The translations under genes and the position numbers were made by a program. From JBEBXQ01 sp040391535 (GTDB taxonomy: Bacteria; Bacteroidota; Bacteroidia; Cytophagales; Spirosomataceae): 29,680 nucleotides of DNA. This document shows positions 1-8,972 of the stretch, piece after piece; position 1 is the stretch's first letter, and each line of letters begins with the position of its first letter. The DNA lies in assembly GCA_040391535.1 (NCBI GenBank), contig JBEBXQ010000048.1, positions 1 through 29,680 on the forward strand. The letters run 5' to 3'. A model generated the notes under the pieces. That model searched no databases. It was not told where the DNA came from and was given only the letters and a program-made list of their open reading frames with translations.

Positions 1-3
1 CAC

Positions 4-1083
4 CTACCCCCCATTCACATAACTACCCAATAATTTGATACGGGTTCCATATGTTTCCAGAATTTCCTGAACAGGTTTGTCTTCATAATGCCCTTCAAAT
101 TCCACCAGAAACCAATACAGGAATGTTGAACCCTGTTTTAACGGACGACTTTCAATCTGCGTAAGGTTGATCCCCCTCTCATTAAATTCCTTCAGAAACT
201 TAAACAAGGTACCGGGTTTATTGGTGTCGTGCAGATTGGCAATAATGGTGGTTTTGTCTTTGTTGCTTTTCTGATTCACAAAGTTCTTGGACAACACCAG
301 AAAACGTGTGGTATTCTGCGCCCCGTCTTCTATATTATCAAACAGAACAGGAATATTAGCCAGCCGGGCAGCTATATTGGAGCAGATCGCTGCACTTCCT
401 TCTTCTGTGGCAGCCAGCCGGGCAGCTTTTGAGGTAGATTCTACAGGAATCAATTCTATTTTTGCTTCGTCAAAATATTCCAGTATAAACTTACTGCATT
501 GGCGGAATGCTATATCTTTCGAATAAATCCGTTTTACTTCCTGAAGATTGTCATGCTGTGAAACAAATGCGAAATGAACAGCCAGGTATACTTCAGAAGC
601 AATCAGCAGTTCTTTCTCCCGTAATAAATCCACGGTTTCGCTGACCACCCCTTCCTGGTTATTCTCGATGGGGACTACTCCGAATTTAGCCCGTCCCGTC
701 TCAACACTGTCAAAAACTGATCGGATAGTCGGCAGTACAAGGTATTCACTCACAGCCCCGAAGCGGCTTTCTGCCGCCTGATGCGTAAAACTTCCTTCAG
801 GTCCCAGATACGCGATCCGTTCCGGTAATTCCAGATTTCTGGAAACCGCAAAAATTTCCATAAAAATAGACTCAATGGCACTTCTTCTCAACAATCCCGT
901 ACTTTGCGAGGCCAGCCGGTCTATGATTTGTTTTTCCCTTTCGGGGCGGTAGATCAATGAGTTGGAAGTTCTTTTCAGCTCTCCTACTTTTTGAACATAC
1001 TCCATGCGGCGATTCAGTAACCCTAAAAGCTCATCATCAACAGCATCAATTTGATTTCTCAGATCCGATAAATTCACGTTCAA
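4..1083 (-). CDS. pheA: Bifunctional chorismate mutase / prephenate dehydratase (P-protein)
   Basis: Converts chorismate to prephenate and prephenate to phenylpyruvate, the committed steps of phenylalanine synthesis, in the cytosol. The 359-aa product has the usual three parts: an AroQ-type chorismate mutase helix bundle (about 1-85, with DLRNQID at 7-13 and RPEREKQI at 46-53), a prephenate dehydratase domain (about 88-268, with GPEGSFTHQAA, PIENNQEG at 138-145 and the catalytic TTRF at 258-261), and an ACT domain (about 278-355, with GTLF and ESRP, the phenylalanine-binding motifs of the family). Feedback inhibition by Phe is expected from the ACT domain. The start codon is TTG (1083-1081). 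An in-frame stop lies six codons upstream with no ATG between, and the mutase begins at once, so a later start would cut the domain. It follows parE by 25 nt and is probably co-transcribed with it. The stop codon is inside the window. Confidence 0.95.
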   Translation of the reverse strand: MNVNLSDLRNQIDAVDDELLGLLNRRMEYVQKVGELKRTSNSLIYRPEREKQIIDRLASQSTGLLRRSAIESIFMEIFAVSRNLELPERIAYLGPEGSFTHQAAESRFGAVSEYLVLPTIRSVFDSVETGRAKFGVVPIENNQEGVVSETVDLLREKELLIASEVYLAVHFAFVSQHDNLQEVKRIYSKDIAFRQCSKFILEYFDEAKIELIPVESTSKAARLAATEEGSAAICSNIAARLANIPVLFDNIEDGAQNTTRFLVLSKNFVNQKSNKDKTTIIANLHDTNKPGTLFKFLKEFNERGINLTQIESRPLKQGSTFLYWFLVEFEGHYEDKPVQEILETYGTRIKLLGSYVNGG

Positions 1084-1108
1084 TCCAGATATTAAGTATT
1101 ATGAAGCA

Positions 1109-2977
1109 CTATAAAACGGCTTCTTCGATATTTTTTTCAACCTTCAGGTGGTCAATGATAAACCGTTGCCTGTCAGGGGTATTTTTGCCCATATAATAAG
1201 TCAGCAGTTTTTGAATAGAAGTTTCCTTCTGAAGAATGACAGGTTCAAGACGCATATCTTCTCCGATAAAATTCCCGAACTCATCCGGTGAAATTTCCCC
1301 AAGCCCTTTAAAACGGGTTATCTCGGGCTTACTTCCCAGTTTTTCAACGGCTTCCCGCTTTTCTGTCTCCGAATAACAGTAAAAGGTCTCTTTCTTGTTT
1401 CTTACTCTGAACAGCGGTGTTTCCAGAATAAACAAATGCCCGTTTCTGACCAGATCCGGAAAAAACTGCAGAAAGAAAGTCATGATCAGCAACCGGATGT
1501 GCATACCGTCTACGTCGGCATCGGTTGCGATAACTATTCTGTTAAAACGAAGATTCTCAATTCCGTTTTCTATATCCAGCGCATGCTGCAGAAGATTAAA
1601 TTCTTCGTTTTCATACACTACCTTTTTGGTAAGCCCGAAACAGTTAAGCGGCTTTCCTCTAAGGCTGAAGACAGCCTGTAACTGCACATCCCGAGATTTA
1701 GTAATAGATCCGCTGGCAGAGTCCCCTTCTGTAATAAACAATGTCGTATCAAACCGGTTTTCCAGCTTCTCGTCTGTCAGGTGCAGGCGGCAGTCGCGCA
1801 ACTTGCGGTTATGAAGATTCGCTTTTTTGGCGCGTTCATTCGCCAGTTTTTTCACACCGGCCAGCTCTTTTCTTTCCCGCTCCGACTGTTCAATCCGTTT
1901 TTTCAGCGCGTCCCTTACTTCAGGATGCATATGAATGTAATTATCCAGATGCTCTTTCACGAAATCATTCACGAACGTTCTGACGGTCATACTATCAGCA
2001 GCAGGCGACATATTGGCGGACCCAAGCTTGGTTTTCGTTTGTGATTCAAACACGGGTTCCTGTACTCTGATCGCAATCGCTGCGATAATGGACGACCTCA
2101 CATCTTCGGGCGCATAATCTTTACCGAAGTGCTCCCTCACTACCCTGACGATGGCTTCCCTGAACGCCGCCAGATGGGTCCCACCTTGGGTAGTATACTG
2201 TCCGTTTACAAAAGAATAATACTCTTCACCATATTGATTACCATGCGTAAGTGCCAGTTCAATATCATTCCCTTTCAGATGAATAATCGGATAACGCAGG
2301 GCTTCTTCATCAGTTTTGTTAGTCAGAAGATCAAAAAGTCCGTTCTGGGAAAAATACTTCTGCCCGTTAAAATTAATGGTCAGGCCGGCGTTAAGGTAAC
2401 AGTAGTTCCGGATCATATTATCCAGGTACTGTGGTATATATTTAAAGTTTTTGAAGATGGCATTATCAGGTTCAAAGCTGATAAAGGTACCATTCCGGTG
2501 ATTGGAATCTTCTATTTCAGATTCGTTCACCAGCGTCCCCTGCCTGAACTCGGCCCATTTGGTTTTACCGTCGCGGAAAGACTGCACCTTAAAATAAGAA
2601 GATAGTGCATTAACAGCCTTCGTCCCCACTCCGTTTAACCCCACTGATTTCTGAAAGGCACCTGAATCATATTTCCCTCCGGTATTAATTTTGGAAACAC
2701 AGTCGATGACCTTTCCCAGAGGAATTCCCCTGCCATAATCCCTCACATCAACACGGTGTTCCGAAATCCTCATTTCTACTATTCTTCCATGCCCCATCAT
2801 ATGCTCATCAATGGAATTATCCATGATTTCTTTCACGAGCACATAAATTCCGTCATCCACAGATGCTCCGTCGCCCAGCTTCCCGATATACATACCGGGC
2901 CTCAGACGGATATGTTCTTTCCAGTCAAGGGATCGGATACTATCTTCATTATAATGGTTTCTGTTCGCCTCAGACAT
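1109..2977 (-). CDS. parE: DNA topoisomerase IV subunit B (ParE)
   Basis: ATPase subunit of the type IIA topoisomerase that separates linked daughter chromosomes; it works as a heterotetramer with ParC, which is not in this window. The 622-aa protein shows the GHKL ATP-binding site (E50 and N54 in KEIMDNSIDE, the DYGRG motif at 80-84, GLNGVGTKA at 113-121), the transducer-domain QTKTKLG at 313-319, and the TOPRIM metal site (EGDSAS at 417-422, DADVDG at 486-491), ending with RFKGLGE at 555-561. I call ParE rather than GyrB because of the N-terminal SIRSLDWKEHIRLRPGMYIG block and the TKSRDVQLQAVFSLRGKPLN region, which follow the Bacteroidota ParE pattern. ATG start. It reads away from the polysaccharide locus and is the first gene of the parE-pheA pair. 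Confidence 0.95.
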   Translation of the reverse strand: MSEANRNHYNEDSIRSLDWKEHIRLRPGMYIGKLGDGASVDDGIYVLVKEIMDNSIDEHMMGHGRIVEMRISEHRVDVRDYGRGIPLGKVIDCVSKINTGGKYDSGAFQKSVGLNGVGTKAVNALSSYFKVQSFRDGKTKWAEFRQGTLVNESEIEDSNHRNGTFISFEPDNAIFKNFKYIPQYLDNMIRNYCYLNAGLTINFNGQKYFSQNGLFDLLTNKTDEEALRYPIIHLKGNDIELALTHGNQYGEEYYSFVNGQYTTQGGTHLAAFREAIVRVVREHFGKDYAPEDVRSSIIAAIAIRVQEPVFESQTKTKLGSANMSPAADSMTVRTFVNDFVKEHLDNYIHMHPEVRDALKKRIEQSERERKELAGVKKLANERAKKANLHNRKLRDCRLHLTDEKLENRFDTTLFITEGDSASGSITKSRDVQLQAVFSLRGKPLNCFGLTKKVVYENEEFNLLQHALDIENGIENLRFNRIVIATDADVDGMHIRLLIMTFFLQFFPDLVRNGHLFILETPLFRVRNKKETFYCYSETEKREAVEKLGSKPEITRFKGLGEISPDEFGNFIGEDMRLEPVILQKETSIQKLLTYYMGKNTPDRQRFIIDHLKVEKNIEEAVL

Positions 2978-3241
2978 ATGCTATAAAATAAGAATTTTAC
3001 AATTTTACAATTTGCTAAAATATAGAAAAACAGAATCTAAACGTTAACAAATCAAGAAGTTTATTATTTCAAATAACCGAAAAGGAGAATTTCTTTAAAA
3101 AAACGAAAAAACTAACTTACTTTGCCTTTTGAAACAAAGAATTATCTACCCTCATTTATGAACAGAGATACAGAAGGATTGTACCTGAAAAAGAAAACCA
3201 ATCTGATCATCAAGTCCTTAGTCGATTTTATATTGAATAAA
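2978..3241. other. Divergent intergenic region and leader of the polysaccharide operon
   Basis: AT-rich, 264 nt, between the divergently read parE and the SLBB export gene. It contains an 8-nt tandem repeat (AATTTTAC twice plus a partial copy, 2993-3013) just upstream of the parE start, and a candidate -7 element at 3117-3124. If that promoter is used, the export gene has a leader of roughly 110 nt. I saw no convincing riboswitch, large hairpin or small gene in it, and no clear promoter for parE. Confidence 0.5.
3117..3124 (+). promoter_or_regulatory. Candidate -7 element of the polysaccharide operon
   Basis: TTACTTTG differs by one base from the Bacteroidota -7 consensus TAnnTTTG. Transcription would begin near 3131. 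No TTG-type -33 element stands at the usual distance. The site overlaps the upstream in-frame TTG at 3122, which argues that this TTG is not the start of the export protein. Confidence 0.35.
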
Positions 3242-5764
3242 ATGAGAAAATTCACACCACCATTCAAAATCAAAAGTACTCTTATTTACTTGCTTATTAG
3301 TCTGTTAATTAGTCCCGCAGCATTTTCACAGACAACCGGTGGTTCTACAGGCGGCGGAACCGGAACTTCGGGCGGAACTTCCGTGCCGTCAGGTACAAAT
3401 ATTCCTGCAGGAACAGGAAACACAGGCAGGACATCCGGAAGCCAGACAGGCACTTCTCAGGGACAGACCGGCAATAACCCGCAGGGGAATACATCCAATA
3501 CTGTAGAAGGAGATACCAGTAACAATAACAATACTGAACTCACAAATTCTGCCGAAGGTGAAAGTGATAGTCCGCTGGATAAAAACAAACAGCTTAATTC
3601 TAATGTCTCGCCTGAAATACTTGCCCTGAGAAATAAGATATTCGGATATTCGGTATTTGCCGACAAATCGTTCCAGACCATTCCTGATAAACAGATCGCC
3701 ACTCCGGGAAATTACCCTGTCGGTCCGCTGGATCAGCTGTTGATTCAGGTTTACGGAAAAGCCCAGTTAGCTCCCTGGAATCTGACCGTAACACGTGATG
3801 GCTATATTTATATCCCGTTCAGGCTTGGGAATGTATATGTTAACGGCAAAACGGTGGACGAGATCCGTAAGATGCTGACCGATAAACTGTCACCTTATGT
3901 TCCTGGGCTGATGGGTCAGGGAGGACCGCCTCAGACCCATATTTCAGTAGCCTTAACAGGCCTCAGAACAGTGAAGGTGTTTGTAACAGGTGAAGTCATC
4001 AATCCCGGTGCATACGATATGTCGTCACTATCAAGTGCTTTTAACGTATTGTATCAGGCAGGAGGGCCCAATGAAATAGGAACTTTCAGAGAAGTGAAAG
4101 TGATCCGCAATAATGAGGTCATTACAAAATTCGATATTTACGAGTTTCTGACAGAAGGCAAGCTTACCGGTGATGTAAGGATACAGGAAAACGACCGTGT
4201 GGTAGTCAGCTATTATAAAAAGAGAGTGGAACTCGCCGGAGAAATCAAAAAACCCGGTTTATTTGAAGTCAACGAAGGAGAGTATCTGTCCGATATAATT
4301 AATTATGCAGGTGGTTTTACAGATAAAGCCTACAAAGCCCGCGTAAAAGTTTACCGGGTTACTCCGAAAGAAAAACGGATCCTGGATATTCCTTTTGAAG
4401 CACTTCCGACTTTCGAGCTTGTCACAGGCGATTCCATTTCTATTAATCCCATTCTTGAACGCTTTGAAAATCTTGTCACCATTGACGGGGCTGTGATGAG
4501 GCCCGGAGAGTATTCTCTGGATGCCAACCCTACGCTTAAAACATTACTTGAATCAGCAGACGGATTAAGAGAAGATGCTTTTACCGGCAGAATTACTGTG
4601 TCACGTACACGCCTTGATCTGTCTGTTGAAATTATACCTATAGATCTGTCGGACCTGTTAAACGGCCGTATTCCTGATCTCGAACTTACCCGTCTTGATG
4701 AAGTGGTCATACCATCCAAGTTTGATATGACAGAGATTTCCTATGTAGAAATTCACGGAGAAGTGATTAACCCCCAGATCGGAATTAATGACGGCAAATT
4801 CCCTTTTAAAAACAACATGTCGCTCGAAGACCTGATCATCGCAGCCGGAGGATTTAAGGAGTCTGCAGAAACTACCAATATTGAAATTGTCAGAAGAAGA
4901 CGTGATTATGATCCCACAGCAAACAATCCGAAAATTGCTGATATTTTCAGAGTGAATGTAGGAAGAGACCTGAGCATGAAAGGCAGCCAGAGCGGTATCA
5001 TTCTGGAGCCGTTTGACCAGGTAATTGTCAGGAAATCCCCAAGCTACCAGGAACAGAAATTTGTTCTGATAGAAGGAGAAGTGCTTGTTCCGGGTCAATA
5101 TGGTATTATAAGTAAAGACGAAAAGATTTCGGATATAATCAAAAGAGCCGGAGGATTAACCAATTATGCTTACGTACCCGGTGCCACTGTGAAGAGAAGA
5201 AGACTTACCGACACCATTGCAATGAATAATGAGGCCGATGAAGAAATGGCAATGCTGAATAAGGAAGTAAAATCCGGCAATTTTGTTTCTCATGGTTCTG
5301 ATGGTGAAGTGCAGGAAGAGAATATCGGCATACAACTGGCCAATATCCTGAAGAGCGAATCTTCAGACGATAACCTGATCGTTCATGAAAATGATGTAAT
5401 TGTCATTCCGAAGCGACTGGAAACCGTTAAAGTTTCCGGGGAGACTCTGTTCCCGACAACCGTAAAATATGGTAACAATATGAGCTTCCTTGACTACATT
5501 TCCCAGTCAGGAGGATTTACCAAACAATCACTTAGAAAAAGTTCATTCATTAAATATCCGAATGGTTCCATTGACCGAACCAGAAGATTTCTTGTATTTA
5601 ATGTTTATCCTAAAGTGGAACCGGGTTCTGAAATCATTGTGCCGCTCAAGACTGGTGTAGAAATGACACCTCAGCAGGCCATTCAAACCGGTATAGGTGT
5701 TACAAGTTCATTATTGACTTTAATTACTACTATTCTTATGTTTAGAACTTTAAATATCAGATAG
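3242..5764 (+). CDS. Outer-membrane polysaccharide export protein with six SLBB repeats (Wza/KpsD type)
   Basis: Likely forms the outer-membrane channel of the polysaccharide exporter. I place the start at ATG 3242 (840 aa) because it opens a clean signal peptide: basic RKFTPPFKIK, hydrophobic STLIYLLISLLI, then SPAAFSQ with cleavage near residue 30. The frame is open back to a TTG at 3122 and an ATG at 3158, but those would bury the signal. There is no lipobox cysteine, unlike E. coli Wza. Residues 31 to about 118 are a Gly/Thr/Ser/Asn-rich linker. A Poly_export domain follows (about 150-240), then six SLBB-type repeats whose G-E-V-x-x-P-G-like turns lie near 245, 329, 412, 501, 608 and 728. 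A hydrophobic helix at 815-835 may serve as the membrane-spanning helix, as in Wza. It is longer than E. coli Wza (about 380 aa) because of the extra SLBB units. First gene of the operon, 5 nt before the co-polymerase. Confidence 0.9.
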   Translation: MRKFTPPFKIKSTLIYLLISLLISPAAFSQTTGGSTGGGTGTSGGTSVPSGTNIPAGTGNTGRTSGSQTGTSQGQTGNNPQGNTSNTVEGDTSNNNNTELTNSAEGESDSPLDKNKQLNSNVSPEILALRNKIFGYSVFADKSFQTIPDKQIATPGNYPVGPLDQLLIQVYGKAQLAPWNLTVTRDGYIYIPFRLGNVYVNGKTVDEIRKMLTDKLSPYVPGLMGQGGPPQTHISVALTGLRTVKVFVTGEVINPGAYDMSSLSSAFNVLYQAGGPNEIGTFREVKVIRNNEVITKFDIYEFLTEGKLTGDVRIQENDRVVVSYYKKRVELAGEIKKPGLFEVNEGEYLSDIINYAGGFTDKAYKARVKVYRVTPKEKRILDIPFEALPTFELVTGDSISINPILERFENLVTIDGAVMRPGEYSLDANPTLKTLLESADGLREDAFTGRITVSRTRLDLSVEIIPIDLSDLLNGRIPDLELTRLDEVVIPSKFDMTEISYVEIHGEVINPQIGINDGKFPFKNNMSLEDLIIAAGGFKESAETTNIEIVRRRRDYDPTANNPKIADIFRVNVGRDLSMKGSQSGIILEPFDQVIVRKSPSYQEQKFVLIEGEVLVPGQYGIISKDEKISDIIKRAGGLTNYAYVPGATVKRRRLTDTIAMNNEADEEMAMLNKEVKSGNFVSHGSDGEVQEENIGIQLANILKSESSDDNLIVHENDVIVIPKRLETVKVSGETLFPTTVKYGNNMSFLDYISQSGGFTKQSLRKSSFIKYPNGSIDRTRRFLVFNVYPKVEPGSEIIVPLKTGVEMTPQQAIQTGIGVTSSLLTLITTILMFRTLNIR

Positions 5765-5769
5765 CCCCA

Positions 5770-6852
5770 ATGGATAAGCAAGTTACAGACAATACAGAAG
5801 ATCAAATTACCTTCAAAGATGTCTTCAGACAAATTGGAGCCATTGCAAGTGTTATACTTAAGAACTGGAAAATTGTACTTATACTGAGTGTCATCGGGTA
5901 TGGTGTAGGCTACGCAATTGATATATACAGAGGACGGAAAGTTACTTACGAAGCAGAAATCGTGTTTAATCTGGGTAGCGGATCCGGAAATTCCTCTTCA
6001 CTTGGCGGAATGGCAGGACTAGGTAGCTTTCTTCCGATGTCAGGCATGAATACTGATGCCAATCTGTTCAGCGGGGATAACTTTATTTTTCTTGCCAAAT
6101 CAAGGCCGGTTGTTCAGAAAGCTTTAATGAAATATGTTCCGGTCAATGGAGATACTTTATTGCTGGCAAATTTTTTCCTCGATTCCTGCAGAATAAAAGA
6201 GTTTGAGTTTAAAAACCGGGAAGAATGGGTACACACCTTTAACTTCAAACATAACAACATCAAGCTCTTAAATAATACAGAAAAAAGGTTACTGAATGAC
6301 TTAACGGATGTAATCAACAATTTCACCGAAGTGGAGCAGGAAGACCCTAAATCTTCATTTATGACACTAAGGGTAAATGTCGCAAACGAAACGTTCAGTC
6401 AGATCTGGGCAGAAGAGTTGTTGTCTACCCTGGAACAGACTTACACCGACAATAAAACAGCCAAAACCAGGAAGTCACTATATCTGACAGAAAAACGGGT
6501 GGATTCACTGGCCCGGGCTTTAGGAAGAGTGGAGAACACCCTGGCAAGAGAAATGGACATCAGTGAAACCCTGATCTTCAATGAAGGAAAAATTGGTGTC
6601 AAAAGGAATGAACGTTCGGCAACATTTCTTCAGTCGCTTTATGCACAGGCTTTACAAAGCCTGGAATCGCTGAGAATGTCCCTGATTGAAGAAAGTGCTC
6701 TGTTTACAATTATTGAACCCGTAAAAACTCCCCTCGATTCCGTTGCTGATCTGGCTTTTTATAAGTATATATGTCTGGCTATTGGCCTGACTATTGCTTT
6801 AATTATCATATGGGTAAAAACTACCTATCAAAAAGCACGAGAATTAAAATAA
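5770..6852 (+). CDS. Wzz/KpsE-type polysaccharide co-polymerase (chain-length determinant family)
   Basis: Inner-membrane, mainly periplasmic protein expected to control chain length or to link the inner-membrane exporter to the outer-membrane SLBB channel. The 360-aa sequence has the two-helix layout of the family: TM1 at about 34-51, a long periplasmic part rich in predicted helix (roughly 180-320), and TM2 at about 333-349 followed by a short basic tail. A Gly/Ser-rich patch (GSGSGNSSSLGGMAGLGS) sits near residues 69-86, in the N-terminal periplasmic part. There is no fused Wzc-type tyrosine kinase domain and no kinase gene in the window. In a locus with an ABC exporter the closest functional analogue would be KpsE rather than Wzz of Wzy systems. 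ATG start; 26 nt before the permease gene. Confidence 0.85.
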   Translation: MDKQVTDNTEDQITFKDVFRQIGAIASVILKNWKIVLILSVIGYGVGYAIDIYRGRKVTYEAEIVFNLGSGSGNSSSLGGMAGLGSFLPMSGMNTDANLFSGDNFIFLAKSRPVVQKALMKYVPVNGDTLLLANFFLDSCRIKEFEFKNREEWVHTFNFKHNNIKLLNNTEKRLLNDLTDVINNFTEVEQEDPKSSFMTLRVNVANETFSQIWAEELLSTLEQTYTDNKTAKTRKSLYLTEKRVDSLARALGRVENTLAREMDISETLIFNEGKIGVKRNERSATFLQSLYAQALQSLESLRMSLIEESALFTIIEPVKTPLDSVADLAFYKYICLAIGLTIALIIIWVKTTYQKARELK

Positions 6853-6878
6853 AAATAAGAAAACAGTACCTTCAACAT

Positions 6879-7706
6879 ATGCCACATACCATTACAATAA
6901 AAGCCAACGGGTCAGAAAAAGACTATTGGAAAGAATTATGGAATAACCGTCAACTACTATATATCCTTTCGAAAAGGGACATTTCAGTACGTTATAAGCA
7001 AACCCTTCTGGGAGTTGCCTGGAGTGTCGTCAGGCCGCTTCTTACCATGATGATCATGGTATTTGTATTCAGTAAAGTAGCTAAATTAAAAGGAGATCCG
7101 GGTATTCCTTATCCACTCATGGTTTTGGGTGGTATTACCATCTGGACTTTTTTTTCCAATTCACTTGTACAGATCAGCAATAGTATCGTTATCAATTCAA
7201 ATCTGGTAACGAAAGTATATTTCCCTCGTCTCATCATGCCTTTGAGTGCAGTGGCGGTGGGTTTTATTGACTTTCTTATTTCGTTGGGATTATATATGTG
7301 TCTGAGCCTTTATTATCAGTATCCTTTAAGTCCTCAGATTGTATTTCTTCCGGTTTTTGTATTATTGACTTTTTTTGCCTCTTTAGGTTTTGGATTATTT
7401 TTTGCCGTACTAAATGTTCGTTTCCGTGATATCGGACAATTAATACCTTTTCTGGTGCAGGTCGGTTTTTATATCTGTCCGATTGCATACAGCAGCCGTC
7501 TTACAGAAGGAGAATGGTTTTCAGATTTATATTATCTCAATCCCATCGTCGGAATTATTGATGGCTTCCGATGGAGTCTTCTGGGTGAAAATGCATACTT
7601 TAATGCATCAAGCCTTTATTCTTCCGTGATCGTTTCCGGAATAGCATTAGTTTTTTCACTAATTTATTTCCGGAAAAGGGAAAAATCATTTGTAGACTAC
7701 ATTTAG
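6879..7706 (+). CDS. wzm: ABC-2 polysaccharide exporter permease (Wzm/KpsM type)
   Basis: Membrane half of the ABC transporter that moves the lipid-linked glycan across the inner membrane; it pairs with the Wzt ATPase 12 nt downstream. I use ATG 6879 (275 aa), the normal size for the family. The frame is open back to ATG 6771, but that start would overlap the co-polymerase by 82 nt and add an unrelated tail. The N-terminal interface segment (KRDISVRYKQTLLGVAWSVV) precedes TM1 and is typical of Wzm proteins. About six membrane segments follow, with the conserved loop VRFRDIGQLIPFLVQVGFY between the later helices and a basic C-terminus. Confidence 0.93.
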   Translation: MPHTITIKANGSEKDYWKELWNNRQLLYILSKRDISVRYKQTLLGVAWSVVRPLLTMMIMVFVFSKVAKLKGDPGIPYPLMVLGGITIWTFFSNSLVQISNSIVINSNLVTKVYFPRLIMPLSAVAVGFIDFLISLGLYMCLSLYYQYPLSPQIVFLPVFVLLTFFASLGFGLFFAVLNVRFRDIGQLIPFLVQVGFYICPIAYSSRLTEGEWFSDLYYLNPIVGIIDGFRWSLLGENAYFNASSLYSSVIVSGIALVFSLIYFRKREKSFVDYI

Positions 7707-7718
7707 ATCATCGAACCA

Positions 7719-8972
7719 ATGCAAGTTATTAAAGTAGAAAATATCAGCAAAAAGTATATCATTGGTCATAAACGTAGTCAGGTAAAAGGTACGTTTCGTG
7801 ATGTAGTGGCTGAGAATTTTTCTAATCTGTTTTCCGGAAAAAAGAAGGAAACTAACCATAAGGAAGAATTCTGGGCACTGAAAGATGTTAACTTTGAAGT
7901 AGAACAGGGCGACAGACTGGGGATCGTCGGGCATAACGGTGCAGGGAAATCAACTTTACTGAAAATTTTAAGCCGTATTACTGACCCCACAGAAGGAAAT
8001 ATCAAACTCAGGGGTCGGGTAGCCAGTCTGCTTGAGGTAGGTACAGGATTTCATCCTGAACTGACCGGGCGGGAAAATATTTTCCTGAATGGCGCTATTC
8101 TGGGTATGCGACGCCACGAGATCATTAAATCATTTGATGCTATCGTTGACTTCGCCGGTATCGAAAAATTCCTTGACACACCTGTAAAGCGATATTCGTC
8201 TGGAATGTATGTACGGCTTGGTTTTGCCATTGCTGCACATCTTGAACCTGAAATTCTGATTGTTGATGAAGTACTGGCCGTTGGTGATGCGGACTTTCAG
8301 AAGAAATGTATCGGAAAAATGCGGGATGTATCAGAAAGCGGCCGTACGTTGCTTTTTGTCAGCCATAATCTCACAGCTATACAATCTCTTTGTAATAAAT
8401 CACTTTTTTTTGAAAAAGGAAGAATGGTCGAGCATGGAGAAACCCAGCAGATCATCAGTTCATATCTGAGTAAGGTAGCTTATAAACAACTGGAAAGATC
8501 ATGGGAAAATATTGAAGATGCTCCCGGCAATGATCAGGTCAGGGTAAAATGCTTTAAAATTGTTCCGGATCTGATCGATGATCTGACTCATATTGATGTC
8601 AGAACTTCTTTCCAGATATGCTTTGAATTCTGGAATCTGGAAGAAGGTGCCCGACTGAATCTGAGCCTTCATTTATATACTTTTACCGGAGAATGCATAT
8701 TTAACGTAGGTACTGCCTCTCAGCAGTTTTCAAAAGGACTCGTAACAGGGACCTGTTCCATACCAGGGAACTTCCTTAATGATGGTTCATACGTTCTGTC
8801 TATGATGATTGTCAAAGACACCAGCTCGGTGGTTTATAACATGGAAGAGGCTATTTCGTTTGAAATTCAGGATTACAGAGAAAACGTTAGCTGGTACGGG
8901 AAATGGCCGGGCTATATCCGTCCGCAACTTGATTTCTCAATTCAACAAACTGAAGCTGTAATCAATGATTAA
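7719..8972 (+). CDS. wzt: ABC polysaccharide exporter ATPase with C-terminal carbohydrate-binding domain (Wzt)
   Basis: Cytoplasmic ATPase driving export through Wzm. The 417-aa protein has the Walker A motif GHNGAGKST (71-79), ABC signature YSSGM (159-163), Walker B ILIVDE (179-184) and the switch H216. Residues from about 255 to 417 form an extra beta-rich domain of the Wzt C-terminal type. In E. coli O8/O9a this domain binds the modified non-reducing end of the finished glycan and gates export; the same job here is inference. KpsT-type capsule ATPases are only about 220 aa, so this one is clearly of the long O-antigen kind. Its last 8 nt overlap the next gene (ATGATTAA), which suggests translational coupling to the aminotransferase. 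Confidence 0.93.
   Translation: MQVIKVENISKKYIIGHKRSQVKGTFRDVVAENFSNLFSGKKKETNHKEEFWALKDVNFEVEQGDRLGIVGHNGAGKSTLLKILSRITDPTEGNIKLRGRVASLLEVGTGFHPELTGRENIFLNGAILGMRRHEIIKSFDAIVDFAGIEKFLDTPVKRYSSGMYVRLGFAIAAHLEPEILIVDEVLAVGDADFQKKCIGKMRDVSESGRTLLFVSHNLTAIQSLCNKSLFFEKGRMVEHGETQQIISSYLSKVAYKQLERSWENIEDAPGNDQVRVKCFKIVPDLIDDLTHIDVRTSFQICFEFWNLEEGARLNLSLHLYTFTGECIFNVGTASQQFSKGLVTGTCSIPGNFLNDGSYVLSMMIVKDTSSVVYNMEEAISFEIQDYRENVSWYGKWPGYIRPQLDFSIQQTEAVIND

Noticed and set aside
1395..2986. Several plus-strand open frames of 76-158 codons antisense to parE
   Set aside because: They are shadows of a strongly conserved coding sequence, have no recognisable domains and no start context.
2993..3013. Tandem repeat of AATTTTAC as a possible regulatory array
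   Set aside because: Only about 2.6 copies in very AT-rich sequence; no sign that it is a binding site.
3122..3241. In-frame extension of the SLBB protein to a TTG at 3122 or an ATG at 3158
   Set aside because: It would place 28-40 residues before a clean signal peptide, and the TTG overlaps a candidate -7 promoter element. ATG 3158 cannot be fully excluded.
6771..6878. Upstream ATG for the Wzm-like permease at 6771
   Set aside because: It overlaps the co-polymerase by 82 nt and adds residues not seen in the family; ATG 6879 gives the normal length.
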